DNA from: Anaerostipes hominis (ex Lee et al. 2021) | GTDB lineage: Bacteria; Bacillota; Clostridia; Lachnospirales; Lachnospiraceae | Assembly: GCF_002270485.1 (NCBI RefSeq) | Contig: NZ_NQOG01000010.1 | Span: forward strand, 46,305-110,304 | Reading direction: 5' to 3' | Length of the DNA stretch: 64,000 nt | Shown here: positions 45,174 to 54,956 of the stretch, one piece after another | How positions within the stretch are numbered: the first letter of the stretch is position 1 | Layout of the letters: every line of letters starts with the position of its first letter | The notes under the pieces: model-generated | What the model saw: the letters and a program-made list of their open reading frames with translations, nothing else | Told to the model about the DNA's origin: nothing | Databases searched by the model: none | Translations under genes and position numbers: made by a program

Positions 45174-48100
45174 ATGAGGAGAGAGACGCAGAGCAGGAAA
45201 AAGCACAAATCTGCTTACAAAAAGATTGGTGTACTTTTTTGTGCTTTTCTTTTGCTTATCATGAATATGTACCCGACCTGGGCATGTGATTTTGTTGCCA
45301 GCAATTATAACAGCGCTGACATTGAGTCCGTAGAAAATTCGGGAACGGAAACAGATGAAGAGGCATCTCCGGGTGTTTCGGAATCGGAAGATGAAGCTGT
45401 AGACACAGAGACACCGCCGGATGTTTCGGAATCAGAAGATGAGGGAGAACTTCCGGATTCCTCTGATGTAGAAGAAAATACGGGAGCTGATGAAGATGTA
45501 TCTGAACCCGATGAGGGGGGCTCCGACACTGATGATGCGCTGGCATCTGGGCAGGATGATGAAAAGAGCAAACGTAAAGTTATGAAAGCCAGCGCGGAAG
45601 CTCGCGTATCAGCTGCAGAAAGCGGTTATGTTGTGACAGGCGGCGTTGAAGGCACAGACTACGAAGTTACCAATGCAGGTCAGGGTGGCAAGAATGTGCT
45701 GTTAATCAAAACGGACAAAAGTCTGACCATTAAAAATGCGAATCCAGCTGCAGCCAATGCCATCGGTATTCAAATTGCGCCGAATATTGAAGCGCATGTA
45801 ACCCTGGCTGGCGTAAATATTCACAGTTATGCGCCGTTTAATTTGATGACGCCGACAGTATGTTACCTTACTCTGGCAGATGGAACGACAAATACTTTGG
45901 ATGCGACAGGTTACGCAACTGCAGGGCTGCATTGCGGAGGTGGCTCTACTCTGTATATTGACGATAGTGTGCCAAACTGGGATACATATGGAGATATGGT
46001 AACACCGAAGAACGGCATGATCGGCGAGGATGTTACTTTGGCAAACGGCGACCAGTTAAAAGCCGGCGACTCTTTGCGCAGATTAAACAGTACGAATATC
46101 GGAAAACTGGTGGCAAGAGGCGGAGCTGCATCTGCCGGAATTGGTACAGGACCTATGGAAAACGGCGGCACCATGGTCTTTAATGGAGGCGACATTGATG
46201 CCAGAGGAACTACCGGCAGCGGACTTACTGATGCAGGCGCCGGCATCGGTATGGGAAGCGGAATAAAAAGACCAAGCTCCGGAGGTGACAAGGGCGCAAA
46301 CGGGGGAACAATGATTTTCAATTCCGCCAAAGTTTATGCAAAGGGCGCTTATCATGCGGCAGGTATTGGAGCCGGATACAGCGCCGGCGCAGAATCACAT
46401 CCGAAGCAGTGGGGCTCGGACCCGACCGACATAAGGAAAAACGGAACGGGCACCTGCGGTAATATCTTCATCAACGGAGGATATTTACAATCTGTGGGCG
46501 GCGCGCACGGAAATGCGTTTGGCGGCGCCTGCGGAACAACAGCTACAGGCAATACCATTAAGGTAACCGGAGGCACATTGCTTCCATATTCAGTAAGCGG
46601 CTGGAATGATATCGGCGGCGCCGGCGGAACGGTTATCGTTTCCGGCGGATCCGTAAACGGCGGAAAATTCCAAAGCAGTGACGGGAAAGCCTATGCAGAT
46701 GATGCAAAGACAACAGAAGTAAAGATGGTTACCATTGACCTTGGTGGTGAAAAGGTTGGCGACCAGCCTCTCGGTGAGCGAGATGATGATATTGAAGAAT
46801 GGGATTTATCTATCGGCGGCGCAAACTATCCTTACGGCGCGCCAAGTAAAACCGATAAAGGCAAGCTGTATCTATGGTTGCCGGCATCAGCTGCAGGCAA
46901 AGAAATCAAGGTTGATTTTGCAATATTCGATGGAACAGACAAGGTTTCATTTGAACCGTTTTATGTACCGGAAGTAGGCGACGGAAATACTGAGCTGAAG
47001 CGATATGTAGATTTTACGCTGCCGGAAGATTATGCGAAGAATCTCGTTAAAAAATATGACGGAAAACCTTTCGGAACATTAGATTTGACAAGCTATAATG
47101 ACGGAAAAGGTATTTATACAGGGAAAAAAGACAATAAGTACTTACTCGATAACACGAAGATGGAGTATTCCTACCTGCAGTATGATAAGGAAATTGGAGC
47201 TGCCATTCCGAATACCGGAGGAGACCAGAGCCTGTCAGATGCAGGATATTATCTGTTGACTGTGACTTCTGGCGAATTTACTAAACCAGGCAGCGATTTT
47301 GCTAAGAGTTACTGGGGACATCGTGCAACTGGCTTTGCGGAGATTCAAAAAGTAAATTCAAAAACAACGATTAGCGCGACGAGAGCCGTAGTAGGCACAG
47401 AGTCGAGCAACACGATCGAGATTGTTGCGGACATTGTCAGCGCTGATGATACTGCTGTAACTTGTGGATATCCAACCGGCGAAGCGCAGTTTTATATTGA
47501 CGGAAAGCCGTTAGGAAAACCGGTTAAGTTAGATCCTGACAGCAAAGACAATCCGGCTGAGATGACGGTTTCCCAAGAGAAAAAAGAAGACGAACGCAAT
47601 CACACGGTGATAACCTATCATTATGTACCAAGCGCGGACGACTCCTGGATTCTGGATCCTATCGCAGGCAATAAACATAAAATCGAAATAAAGTATACAC
47701 CTGACAAGAACTATTATGAAAGCAAAGCGTCAGCATCGCCGGATATTATTATCGTTCCGATTGACAATGCAAACTTTAAGGTAGAAGATGCAACTGATAA
47801 AGCGGTGAAAGTACAGATTCGGGATAAAGATACTTTAACCAAGAATTTTGATGATTTACTTGCGCATAAAGACGGCTATTACTACTTCCCGCTGGATATT
47901 ACAACAGACAGTAAAGCGCCGTTTGAGTTTAGTTTTGTCAAAGGAGACAAGAACCTTGCGGAAATTATAGAAGAAAAGCAGCTGGACGGCAGCAAGCTGT
48001 ACTATGTGAAAGTAAAGGGCAGCGGTACTGTAGACATTCAAGTGAAACAGCCTGCAACCAGCGCATATAAGGAAAGCAAACTGACTTTCACCTTAAAAGT

Positions 48101-49634
48101 CCCTCTTTACCATGGAAGCCCTGTGCCGGAAACTACAAAGAAAGCTGTGAATCTGTATTATCCGGACAAACCGGTAAAAGCCGGGGACACCATCAAGTAT
48201 ACGATTTCTACAACTAATAAAAAAATCGGTACAGTCTGGACGAATGTTATCGTATGGGATAAACTTCCGGAAATGCTGGAACTGCAGAAGGGCACCATCA
48301 AGTTACATAAGCCTGACGGCACAATCCAGATGATCCCGGACAACTATTTTGATGAAACCACCAGAATCCTAAAAGTACCTGCTGCAGATCAGGTTATGGG
48401 CGGTGAAGTTTATCAGGTAACCTTCCTGGCAAAAGTAGCAGACAGCTATACAGACGCGCAGAAAAACGAACTCAAGAATATCGCAACCGCATCCGGTTAT
48501 GAATACAGTGGTGATCCGGATGATCAGGATGAAGTAAAACCGGGAGATTTTGATCCGGAGGATTATGACAAGCCGACGGGAACACCGGATGGCACGACAG
48601 GGATTACACCGGGAGATGATATCGAGGGCAAGCCGGGAAATCCCGCATATCCGGACGACGATGATAAAGACTATCCGGGACAGGGAACGCCAAGCGCGCC
48701 GTCACTGCCTGAAGAAATCGTTCCGGAAAGCCCGACCGAAGCAGATCTTACGCTTGTAAAAAATGCTGAAAATACTACAAGAGAGTCAGGAAAAGCAAGA
48801 CCTGGTGATGTAATCAAGTACACGATTACAATCAGGAATACAATGCTGGGCAGCGTGTGGTATAATGCGGCAATTGTCGATCCGCTTCCGGCAGGGCTGG
48901 AACTGGATTCTACACAGCCGATTACTGTCATGAGAGATGGAAAAACAGTAAAAGAACTGCATAATGATACCGGAAAAAGAAATGATGGTTATGACGATAA
49001 AGAAAAGACGGTCGGTGTTTATGTAGGTGATCTTTACGGCGCTGAAAGTGCAACGGTAGAGTTTTATGCAATCGTAGGCACGGGAGAAGTGAAGAATATT
49101 GCAAAAGCATCCGGATTAACACCGGACGAAAAAGAAAAAACAGATACGCCTAAGGATCCGGGAACTCCAAAGGAGCCGGCAGATCAAGATCATCCAAACG
49201 ATGGTGAATTAAAGCCTGAATCCAAACCGGTATCGCCGGAGAAACCGACTATACCGATTTTCCCGGAAGATCCAGACAATCCGGATAACCCGGACGATCC
49301 TGATAGTCCAGACAACCCGGACAAACCAACGGGACCACAGGGCGGCATCAATATTGACACAGATGGTGACGGCATTCCGGACATTAACATCGACATAGAC
49401 GGTGACGGCGTTCCGGATATCAACATTGATACAGATGGTCACGGAAAAGCAGATATCAACATTGATACAGACGGTGACGGTATTGCGGACACCAATATTG
49501 ATACCAATGGCAACTGGATTGCAGACGCCAACATTGTACAGACCTCTGACAGAAATAATTTGTTAGGATATGTATTGTTACTGGTTGGTACAGCTGGCGC
49601 TCTGATTGCAGTTTTGAAAAGGCGGAAATGTTAA
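45174..49634 (+). CDS. large cell-wall-anchored surface protein
   Basis: A 1486-residue secreted protein. The signal peptide (about 1-37) ends in MYPTWA. An acidic Ser/Glu/Asp linker (about 45-130) follows. Residues about 150-470 form a glycine-rich beta region with repeated GIG and GGT/GGxV patterns, suggesting a right-handed beta helix. Two DUF11-type repeats are clear (KAGDTIKYTISTTNKKIGTV near 1000; RPGDVIKYTITIRNTMLGSV near 1205). A Pro/Asp spacer leads to five DxDGDG-type repeats. The tail is QTSD (1456-1459), a hydrophobic helix and KRRKC, resembling a sortase signal. ATG 45174 follows GAGGAGG. It probably acts in adhesion or as a surface decoration; no enzyme motif is seen. Confidence 0.82.
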   Translation: MRRETQSRKKHKSAYKKIGVLFCAFLLLIMNMYPTWACDFVASNYNSADIESVENSGTETDEEASPGVSESEDEAVDTETPPDVSESEDEGELPDSSDVEENTGADEDVSEPDEGGSDTDDALASGQDDEKSKRKVMKASAEARVSAAESGYVVTGGVEGTDYEVTNAGQGGKNVLLIKTDKSLTIKNANPAAANAIGIQIAPNIEAHVTLAGVNIHSYAPFNLMTPTVCYLTLADGTTNTLDATGYATAGLHCGGGSTLYIDDSVPNWDTYGDMVTPKNGMIGEDVTLANGDQLKAGDSLRRLNSTNIGKLVARGGAASAGIGTGPMENGGTMVFNGGDIDARGTTGSGLTDAGAGIGMGSGIKRPSSGGDKGANGGTMIFNSAKVYAKGAYHAAGIGAGYSAGAESHPKQWGSDPTDIRKNGTGTCGNIFINGGYLQSVGGAHGNAFGGACGTTATGNTIKVTGGTLLPYSVSGWNDIGGAGGTVIVSGGSVNGGKFQSSDGKAYADDAKTTEVKMVTIDLGGEKVGDQPLGERDDDIEEWDLSIGGANYPYGAPSKTDKGKLYLWLPASAAGKEIKVDFAIFDGTDKVSFEPFYVPEVGDGNTELKRYVDFTLPEDYAKNLVKKYDGKPFGTLDLTSYNDGKGIYTGKKDNKYLLDNTKMEYSYLQYDKEIGAAIPNTGGDQSLSDAGYYLLTVTSGEFTKPGSDFAKSYWGHRATGFAEIQKVNSKTTISATRAVVGTESSNTIEIVADIVSADDTAVTCGYPTGEAQFYIDGKPLGKPVKLDPDSKDNPAEMTVSQEKKEDERNHTVITYHYVPSADDSWILDPIAGNKHKIEIKYTPDKNYYESKASASPDIIIVPIDNANFKVEDATDKAVKVQIRDKDTLTKNFDDLLAHKDGYYYFPLDITTDSKAPFEFSFVKGDKNLAEIIEEKQLDGSKLYYVKVKGSGTVDIQVKQPATSAYKESKLTFTLKVPLYHGSPVPETTKKAVNLYYPDKPVKAGDTIKYTISTTNKKIGTVWTNVIVWDKLPEMLELQKGTIKLHKPDGTIQMIPDNYFDETTRILKVPAADQVMGGEVYQVTFLAKVADSYTDAQKNELKNIATASGYEYSGDPDDQDEVKPGDFDPEDYDKPTGTPDGTTGITPGDDIEGKPGNPAYPDDDDKDYPGQGTPSAPSLPEEIVPESPTEADLTLVKNAENTTRESGKARPGDVIKYTITIRNTMLGSVWYNAAIVDPLPAGLELDSTQPITVMRDGKTVKELHNDTGKRNDGYDDKEKTVGVYVGDLYGAESATVEFYAIVGTGEVKNIAKASGLTPDEKEKTDTPKDPGTPKEPADQDHPNDGELKPESKPVSPEKPTIPIFPEDPDNPDNPDDPDSPDNPDKPTGPQGGINIDTDGDGIPDINIDIDGDGVPDINIDTDGHGKADINIDTDGDGIADTNIDTNGNWIADANIVQTSDRNNLLGYVLLLVGTAGALIAVLKRRKC
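49347..49526 (+). repeat. five 36-bp repeats encoding Ca-binding-like 12-residue units
   Basis: Five in-frame units of 12 residues with the pattern INIDTDGDGIPD, close to thrombospondin type 3 or dockerin-like calcium loops. Units 1, 2 and 4 keep DGDG; unit 3 has DGHG and unit 5 NGNW, so binding probably weakens along the array. The repeats are near identical in DNA and could change in number by slippage. Confidence 0.8.
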
Positions 49635-49670
49635 AAATTGTTTTTATGAGAAAGCGGCCCTACTTTTGGT

Positions 49671-50211
49671 CAATGTCATTAAGTTAAGGTGGCATTGAGT
49701 AAACTGCTCTCAAAAAAACAAAAAACGGATATATCAAAGAAAAGGGTATGTCCGTTTTTTTAATATATTTTCTTCTATTCCACAAGATGTCAAGCTTTTT
49801 AAAGGGTATAGACTGCTTGCAGCTGTTGTTACTATGACAGAACGTCTACCGAAATGGTTTCCTGTTATCATTACGGCTGACAGAGGCTATGAAAACTACA
49901 ATTTTTTTGCTCATGTGGAAGAAAAACTACTCGACTATGTCGTCAGGTTAAAATCAACTAAAAACAATGGCAGTATTTTATCCGGGTTGAATTTACCTGC
50001 TGGTGAAGTCTTTGACATCACAAAAGATATTGTTATCACAAGGCACTCTACCGATCCGTATGCTGTGAACAAAGAAAAATACAAAAACATGACCAAACAG
50101 GCAAGATTTGACTTTATTCCCAGCAGCAAGTACCCTGACTATGAAATGTCTATCCGTTTTTTGTTTTTTTGAGAGCAGTTTGCTCAATGCCACCTTAACT
50201 TAATGACATTG
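49671..50211 (+). mobile_element. miniature IS4-type element with 61-bp terminal inverted repeats
   Basis: The ends 49671-49731 and 50151-50211 are inverted repeats of about 61 bases with one mismatch (starting CAATGTCATTAAGTTAAGG). Between them lies a transposase remnant (about 49769-50172) reading KLFKGYRLLAAVVTMTERLP then ITADRGYENYNFF to the stop. The N-terminal third and the central catalytic part are absent, so the element cannot move itself; a full-length relative would have to supply transposase. No clear target-site duplication is visible. Confidence 0.8.
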
Positions 50212-50367
50212 CATAGTATACTGCCTCCTTTTTTCTCTGTTTAACAGAGGTAAAGTTTTACATAACGAACTTTCTCTTGAAAAAGGGCATAGACTAAAGG
50301 AAAGAAGTGAATACAAAAGTTGACTTTTTCCATAGAAAAATGTACGATTAATTTCGGATGTCTTATA

Positions 50368-50396
50368 TTGACAAGGTTTAAAATGGAGTTTATACT
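50368..50396 (+). promoter_or_regulatory. promoter of the amino acid ABC transporter
   Basis: TTGACA (50368-50373), 17 bases, TATACT (50391-50396), about 50 bases before the first permease gene. The 5' gap back to 50212 also holds a short CTCTGTTTAACAGAG hairpin near 50235, without a T-run in the forward direction. Confidence 0.75.
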
Positions 50397-50446
50397 ATTT
50401 CATATAATACATACCAAAAAAGTATGAAATGTAGAAGGGACATAAA

Positions 50447-51106
50447 ATGGATTGGTTATTTATAGAACGAAACATACCTCTCTATATAGAGGCAACGAAA
50501 CTGACGTTGGGAATCGGGGCTCTGGGCGTCGTGCTGTCAGTGATGATCGGATTCTTGTGTTCTATGGTCCGTTATTATAGAGTTCCTGTGCTGAACAGGG
50601 TTGTAGGAATTTATATAGAGCTTTCCAGAAATACGCCTCTGCTGATCCAGCTGTTTTTTCTGTACTATGGACTGCCCAAGATCGGAATTAAATTAAATGC
50701 TTTTGTCATCGCTGTGATCGGGCTGACGTTTCTCGGTGCCAGCTATATGTCAGAGGCTTTCCGCGGAGGGCTGGAGGCGGTCAATAAGATCCAGGAAGAA
50801 TCCGGTTTGAGCATCGGGCTTACAAAGCCTCAGCTGATGCGTTATATTATACTGCCGCAGGCTTTGGCCATCGCCATGCCGTCGGTGGGGGCCAATGTGA
50901 TCTTTCTTCTGAAGGAGACCTCGGTGTTCAGTGCAATTGCTCTTGCGGACCTTATGTTTGTGGCGAAAGACTTAATTGGCATGTATTATAAAACAAATGA
51001 AGCACTGTTTATGCTCGTCGTTGCATATTTAATCATTTTGCTTCCGATATCGGTTATTTTCAGTGTGTTAGAAAGGAAGGCTCGGTATGCTGGCTTCGGG
51101 AATTAA
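50447..51106 (+). CDS. polar amino acid ABC transporter, permease 1
   Basis: A 219-residue HisM/GlnP-type permease with about five transmembrane helices. The family motifs IELSRNTPLLIQLFFLYYGL and the EAA loop EAVNKIQEESGLSIGLTKPQ are present; the loop docks onto the ATPase. It overlaps the second permease by 20 bases. The two permeases form the heterodimeric channel of a transporter for a polar amino acid; the exact substrate cannot be read. Confidence 0.92.
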   Translation: MDWLFIERNIPLYIEATKLTLGIGALGVVLSVMIGFLCSMVRYYRVPVLNRVVGIYIELSRNTPLLIQLFFLYYGLPKIGIKLNAFVIAVIGLTFLGASYMSEAFRGGLEAVNKIQEESGLSIGLTKPQLMRYIILPQALAIAMPSVGANVIFLLKETSVFSAIALADLMFVAKDLIGMYYKTNEALFMLVVAYLIILLPISVIFSVLERKARYAGFGN

Positions 51107-51764
51107 TATTTTATTTGAAGGACAGAATATGGCACGGCTCATGTCCGGTTTGGCTGTGACCATTAAGATTGCCCTGATCGCAGTCGTGCTTTCATTGATA
51201 TTCGGGGTGATATTCGGGATCATCATGACCTCAAAGAATTTAATTGTAAAAGCGGTCTGCCGGTTTTATCTTGAGGCTATCCGTATCATTCCGATTCTGG
51301 TGTGGCTGTTTTTATTTTACTTCGGACTCACAAGGGCCATGGGAATCCATCTGGAAGGTGAGTTTATCTCCATTGTAGTGTTTACCATGTGGGGAACTGC
51401 AGAGATGGGAGATATCGTGCGGGGAGCCGTGACTTCCATGCCAAAGCATCAGACGGAGAGCGGCCTGTCCCTGGGACTTACGAAAATGCAGATCTACCGC
51501 TACATTTTAGTTCCGCAGACCGTAAGAAGAGTACTTCCCGGTGCGATAAATCTTGCCACAAGGATGGTGAAAACGACATCACTCGTCGTGATCATCGGCG
51601 TGGTGGAGGTGCTGAAAGTCGGACAGCAGATCATTGAAGGAGGTATTTTAAATACGCCTGCGGCACCGCTCTGGGTCTATGGATTTATATTTTTCTTATA
51701 CTTCATCCTCTGCTATCCGATTTCCATCGTGGCTAAGAGGCTGGAAGCAAAATGGCAAAGTTAG
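51087..51764 (+). CDS. polar amino acid ABC transporter, permease 2
   Basis: A 225-residue second permease, related in layout to the first: a short N-terminus, five helices, EAIRIIPILVWLFLFYFGL and the EAA loop SMPKHQTESGLSLGLTKMQ. It overlaps the first permease gene and is followed by the ATPase gene after ten bases. Each protein is near the normal length for its family. Confidence 0.92.
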   Translation: MLASGINILFEGQNMARLMSGLAVTIKIALIAVVLSLIFGVIFGIIMTSKNLIVKAVCRFYLEAIRIIPILVWLFLFYFGLTRAMGIHLEGEFISIVVFTMWGTAEMGDIVRGAVTSMPKHQTESGLSLGLTKMQIYRYILVPQTVRRVLPGAINLATRMVKTTSLVVIIGVVEVLKVGQQIIEGGILNTPAAPLWVYGFIFFLYFILCYPISIVAKRLEAKWQS

Positions 51765-51774
51765 GAGTTAGCAA

Positions 51775-52539
51775 ATGGGAAATGAGTTATTGAAGATCAG
51801 TCATCTGAAAAAAGCATTTGGGGAGACAGAGGTATTAAAAGATATCTCTTTTGATATAAATAAGGGAGAGGTAGTCGTTATACTGGGGCCTTCCGGATGC
51901 GGAAAGAGCACACTGCTTCGGTGTATCAACGGACTGGAAGAATTTCAGGACGGAGAGATCAGCCTGGACGGGCAGAGCCTTTCGGACGGGAAGGTGCCGT
52001 GGCATCTGATCCGCCAGAAGATCGGTATGGTATTTCAAAGTTATGATCTTTTTCCCCACATGACCATTCTGGACAATATCCTTCTCGGTCCTACGAAAGC
52101 ACAGAAAAGAGACTCTAAAGAGGTAAAAGAGATGGCAGTTGCCCTGCTCAAAAGAGTCGGACTGGAAGAGAAGAAGGATGCCTACCCGAGACAGCTGTCC
52201 GGCGGACAGAAGCAGAGAGTCGCCATCGTCAGATCTCTCTGTATGAATCCGGAGATCATGCTGTTTGACGAAGTGACAGCAGCGTTAGATCCGGAGATGG
52301 TCAGGGAGGTCCTTGATGTTATGCTGGAACTGGCAAAGCAGGGAATGACGATGGCGATCGTGACCCACGAGATGCAGTTTGCGAAGGCTGTGGCTGACCG
52401 GGTGATCTTCATTGACGAGGGACGCATTGTGGAAGAAAATACTCCGAGAGAGTTTTTTGAACATCCGCAGACAGAACGGGCAAAGAAGTTTTTAAACATG
52501 TTTAATTTTGAGGAGATGAAAAAAGATGAAGAAATTTAG
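51775..52539 (+). CDS. polar amino acid ABC transporter, ATP-binding protein
   Basis: A 254-residue ABC ATPase of the GlnQ/HisP type. Walker [10 protein letters not shown] lies near residue 40, the signature [11 protein letters not shown], Walker [13 protein letters not shown] and the switch histidine in VTHEMQFAK. It overlaps the binding-protein gene by 14 bases. ATG 51775 has a modest TTAGGAG-type site. Confidence 0.95.
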   Translation: MGNELLKISHLKKAFGETEVLKDISFDINKGEVVVILGPSGCGKSTLLRCINGLEEFQDGEISLDGQSLSDGKVPWHLIRQKIGMVFQSYDLFPHMTILDNILLGPTKAQKRDSKEVKEMAVALLKRVGLEEKKDAYPRQLSGGQKQRVAIVRSLCMNPEIMLFDEVTAALDPEMVREVLDVMLELAKQGMTMAIVTHEMQFAKAVADRVIFIDEGRIVEENTPREFFEHPQTERAKKFLNMFNFEEMKKDEEI

Positions 52540-53395
52540 CAGGATCTTAGTAGTACTGGCAGTTCTCAGCATGGCTATGGGGCTGATGACGGGCTGCGGA
52601 AACAAAAAATCAGAAAAAAGCGACAATCAGTCTTCTGTAGAACAGATTAAGAAGAACGGGAAGATCAAGGTCGGTGTATTCAGTGACAAACCGCCGTTCG
52701 GATATGTAGATAAAAACGGAAAGAATCAGGGATACGATGTTGTACTTGCCCACCGTCTCGCAAAAGATTTGCTCGGAGATGAAAACAAGGTGGAATTTGT
52801 GCTGGTAGAAGCGGCGAGCCGTGTGGAATTCTTACAGAGCAACAAGGTAGACGTGATCCTCGCAAACTTTACGGTCACTGACGAGAGAAAAGAAGTCGTG
52901 GATTATGCACTTCCATATATGAAAGTTTCTCTCGGTGTGGTTTCTCCAAACGGAAAAGTTATTACCGATGTAAAACAGTTAAAAGGAAAGAAGCTGATCG
53001 TCAACAAGGGAACCACTGCGGAGACTTATTTCACACAGAAGTATCCGGATATTGAGCTTTTAAAATATGATCAGAATACGGAAGCTTTCAACGCATTAAA
53101 GGACGGCAGAGGAGCCGCGCTGGCACATGACAATACACTGGTATATGCATGGGCAAGGGAGAATAAAGGATTTACCACTGGGATCAAATCTCTCGGCGAA
53201 CATGATTTTATCGCACCGGCTGTCAAAAAGGGAAATGATGATCTGAAGAGCTGGATCGATGATGAGATTACCAAACTTACGAAGGAAGGATTCTTTGAGA
53301 AGGACTATAAGAAGACCCTGCTTCCGGTTTACGGAAAGACGGTTGAGGCTGACACAGTTATCATGAACGAAAAAGAATTAAAAGAATATAAGTAA
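52526..53395 (+). CDS. amino-acid-binding lipoprotein
   Basis: A 289-residue extracellular solute-binding protein of family 3. The signal peptide ends in the lipobox LMTGC with Cys24. The ligand domain shows [21 protein letters not shown], a [14 protein letters not shown] stretch and [17 protein letters not shown]. It feeds the transporter encoded just upstream. It may bind an acidic amino acid or cystine/cysteine by resemblance to PEB1-like proteins, but that is a guess. Confidence 0.92.
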   Translation: MKKFSRILVVLAVLSMAMGLMTGCGNKKSEKSDNQSSVEQIKKNGKIKVGVFSDKPPFGYVDKNGKNQGYDVVLAHRLAKDLLGDENKVEFVLVEAASRVEFLQSNKVDVILANFTVTDERKEVVDYALPYMKVSLGVVSPNGKVITDVKQLKGKKLIVNKGTTAETYFTQKYPDIELLKYDQNTEAFNALKDGRGAALAHDNTLVYAWARENKGFTTGIKSLGEHDFIAPAVKKGNDDLKSWIDDEITKLTKEGFFEKDYKKTLLPVYGKTVEADTVIMNEKELKEYK

Positions 53396-53401
53396 GACAA
53401 A

Positions 53402-53445
53402 GACCGATCAGGAAACTCCGGAGAGTGTCCTGGTCGGTTTCTTTG
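53402..53445 (+). terminator. intrinsic terminator after the ABC operon
   Basis: A GACCGATCAGGA arm (53402-53413) pairs, with two G-T pairs, with TCCTGGTCGGTT (53428-53439) before a T-rich tail. It marks the right edge of the accessory region. Confidence 0.85.
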
Positions 53446-53565
53446 CTGAGTTCCTGCATGAAATATTTTGGAGTCACAAGTATAGGGAAGAACTATGACC
53501 TGACGGAGGTGTTGCCGGAATAAATTACGGAACCTCAGGAAACACAATAAATATAAAAAAACTGG

Positions 53566-53594
53566 TTGACGTTTTCGGCACCATATGATATATT
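53566..53594 (+). promoter_or_regulatory. rplJL promoter
   Basis: TTGACG (53566-53571), 17 bases, TATATT (53589-53594). It drives the leader that carries the L10 control element; the 120 bases before it (53446-53565) hold nothing else I can support. Confidence 0.8.
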
Positions 53595-53606
53595 ACTAAA
53601 AGTATC

Positions 53607-53717
53607 ACTGCCGAAGACAGCAGGTGCCGTATGGCGTAACGAAGAACGGCCTGCCGAGGATGATAATTAGTATTGGACTAATTGTGTCTTTTGTCTTGCG
53701 GACAAAAGACTTTTTTT
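53607..53717 (+). promoter_or_regulatory. ribosomal protein L10 leader with terminator hairpin
   Basis: The segment 53609-53660 (CTGCCGAAGACAGCAGGTGC..., then GAACGGCCTGCCGAGG) matches the conserved L10 leader, a kink-turn RNA bound by the L10-L12 complex. It is followed by a perfect GTCTTTTGTC/GACAAAAGAC hairpin (53686-53710) and T7. Bound L10 is expected to favour this terminator and so reduce rplJL transcription. The start of rplJ is about 60 bases further on. Confidence 0.85.
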
Positions 53718-53775
53718 ATATTCAGATCCACGCGGCGGTACACTAAAATAAATCAAGGAGGTGCACCATTTCATC

Positions 53776-54297
53776 ATGGCAAAAGTAGAATTAAAACAAC
53801 CTATCGTTAACGAAATCAAAGAATTGCTTACAGATGCTCAGTCAGCAGTTTTAGTTTCTTACCGCGGTATCTCTGTAGAAGAAGATACAGCAATGCGTAA
53901 GGAATTAAGAGAAGCAGGTGTAGAGTACAAGGTATACAAAAATACAATGATTCGTTTTGCGGTAAAAGATACGGAATTCGAACCGTTGACTGCTGACCTT
54001 ACCGGACCGACTGCGATGGCTGTTTCCAAAACAGACGCAACTGCACCGGCAAGGATCTTGGCAAAATACGCAAAGAACATTGAAGTATTCAACCTGAAAT
54101 CTGCAGTTGTAGAAGGAACATTCTACGACAAAGACGGCGTACAGGTTATCGCAAGCATTCCGTCAAGAGACGAATTACTTGCGAAATTCCTCGGAAGCAT
54201 TCAGTCTCCGATTACCAACTTTGCTCGTGTTATTAAACAGATCGCAGAGAAAGACGGAGAAGCTCCGGCAGAAGAAGCAACAGAAGCTGCTGAATAA
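53776..54297 (+). CDS. rplJ: 50S ribosomal protein L10
   Basis: A 173-residue L10, base of the L7/L12 stalk. The N-terminal domain has MAKVELKQPIVNEIKELLTD and VSYRGISVEEDTAMRKELRE; the C-terminal helix binds L12 dimers. I place the start at ATG 53776; a GTG at 53761 is too close to AAGGAGG to be used. Separated from rplA by the accessory region. Confidence 0.96.
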   Translation: MAKVELKQPIVNEIKELLTDAQSAVLVSYRGISVEEDTAMRKELREAGVEYKVYKNTMIRFAVKDTEFEPLTADLTGPTAMAVSKTDATAPARILAKYAKNIEVFNLKSAVVEGTFYDKDGVQVIASIPSRDELLAKFLGSIQSPITNFARVIKQIAEKDGEAPAEEATEAAE

Positions 54298-54338
54298 TCG
54301 ACGGTTTACATTAAATTAATTATTAGGAGGAAATAAAA

Positions 54339-54707
54339 ATGACAACTCAGGAAATCATTGAAGTTATTAAAGGTTTATCAGTATTAGAATTAAATGAATT
54401 AGTAAAAGCATGCGAAGAAGAATTCGGTGTATCTGCAGCAGCAGGTGTTGTAGTAGCAGCAGGCGGAGCAGCAGACGGTGCAGCAGCTGAAGAAAAAGAT
54501 GAATTCGACGTAGAGCTTACAGAGATCGGCGGAGCTAAGGTTAAAGTTATCAAAGTCGTTCGTGAAGTAACTGGCTTAGGATTAAAAGAAGCAAAAGAAT
54601 TAGTTGACGGAGCTCCTAAAGTGATCAAAGAAGCTGCATCTAAAGCAGAAGCAGAAGATATCAAAGCTAAATTAGAGGGCGAAGGGGCAAAAGTAACTTT
54701 AAAATAG
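54339..54707 (+). CDS. rplL: 50S ribosomal protein L7/L12
   Basis: A 122-residue L12. The N-terminal dimer domain ([20 protein letters not shown]) is followed by an Ala/Gly hinge and the globular domain with [20 protein letters not shown]. It follows rplJ by 41 bases with TAGGAGG. Confidence 0.97.
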   Translation: MTTQEIIEVIKGLSVLELNELVKACEEEFGVSAAAGVVVAAGGAADGAAAEEKDEFDVELTEIGGAKVKVIKVVREVTGLGLKEAKELVDGAPKVIKEAASKAEAEDIKAKLEGEGAKVTLK

Positions 54708-54743
54708 TTCTTTGTTCAATATCTAATGTAAGAAAACTTCATG

Positions 54744-54779
54744 AAAGAATCGGACTGGTTTGGCCAGCCGATTCTTTTT
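54744..54779 (+). terminator. terminator between rplL and rpoB
   Basis: AAAGAATCGG pairs with CCGATTCTTT around an inner CTGG/CCAG stem, with a T5 run. It should let only part of the rplJL transcription into rpoB, which has its own promoter just downstream. Confidence 0.88.
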
Positions 54780-54799
54780 GCGTCTATTGAAATTTGTGC

Positions 54800-54828
54800 T
54801 TGACATGGCATAGACACTGTGGTATTAT
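54800..54828 (+). promoter_or_regulatory. rpoBC promoter
   Basis: Consensus TTGACA (54800-54805), 17 bases, TATTAT (54823-54828). A leader of about 120 bases precedes rpoB, with no clear regulatory hairpin. Confidence 0.85.
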
Positions 54829-54956
54829 TAAGCGATGCTTTAATATGGGATTGTATGCCCATAGCCAAGCCTTTTTTTCGTTATATAAATTGTGAGAGAT
54901 TCGCACAATCAGAAGTAGTATATAAACCATGTAGAAATCAAGAGGTGAACACGTCC

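Noticed and set aside
49671..50211. Target-site duplication around the miniature element
   Set aside because: The flanks TTTTGGT and CATAGTA share no direct repeat.
53761..53775. GTG start for L10 at 53761
   Set aside because: It is adjacent to AAGGAGG, too close for initiation, and adds residues not usual for L10.
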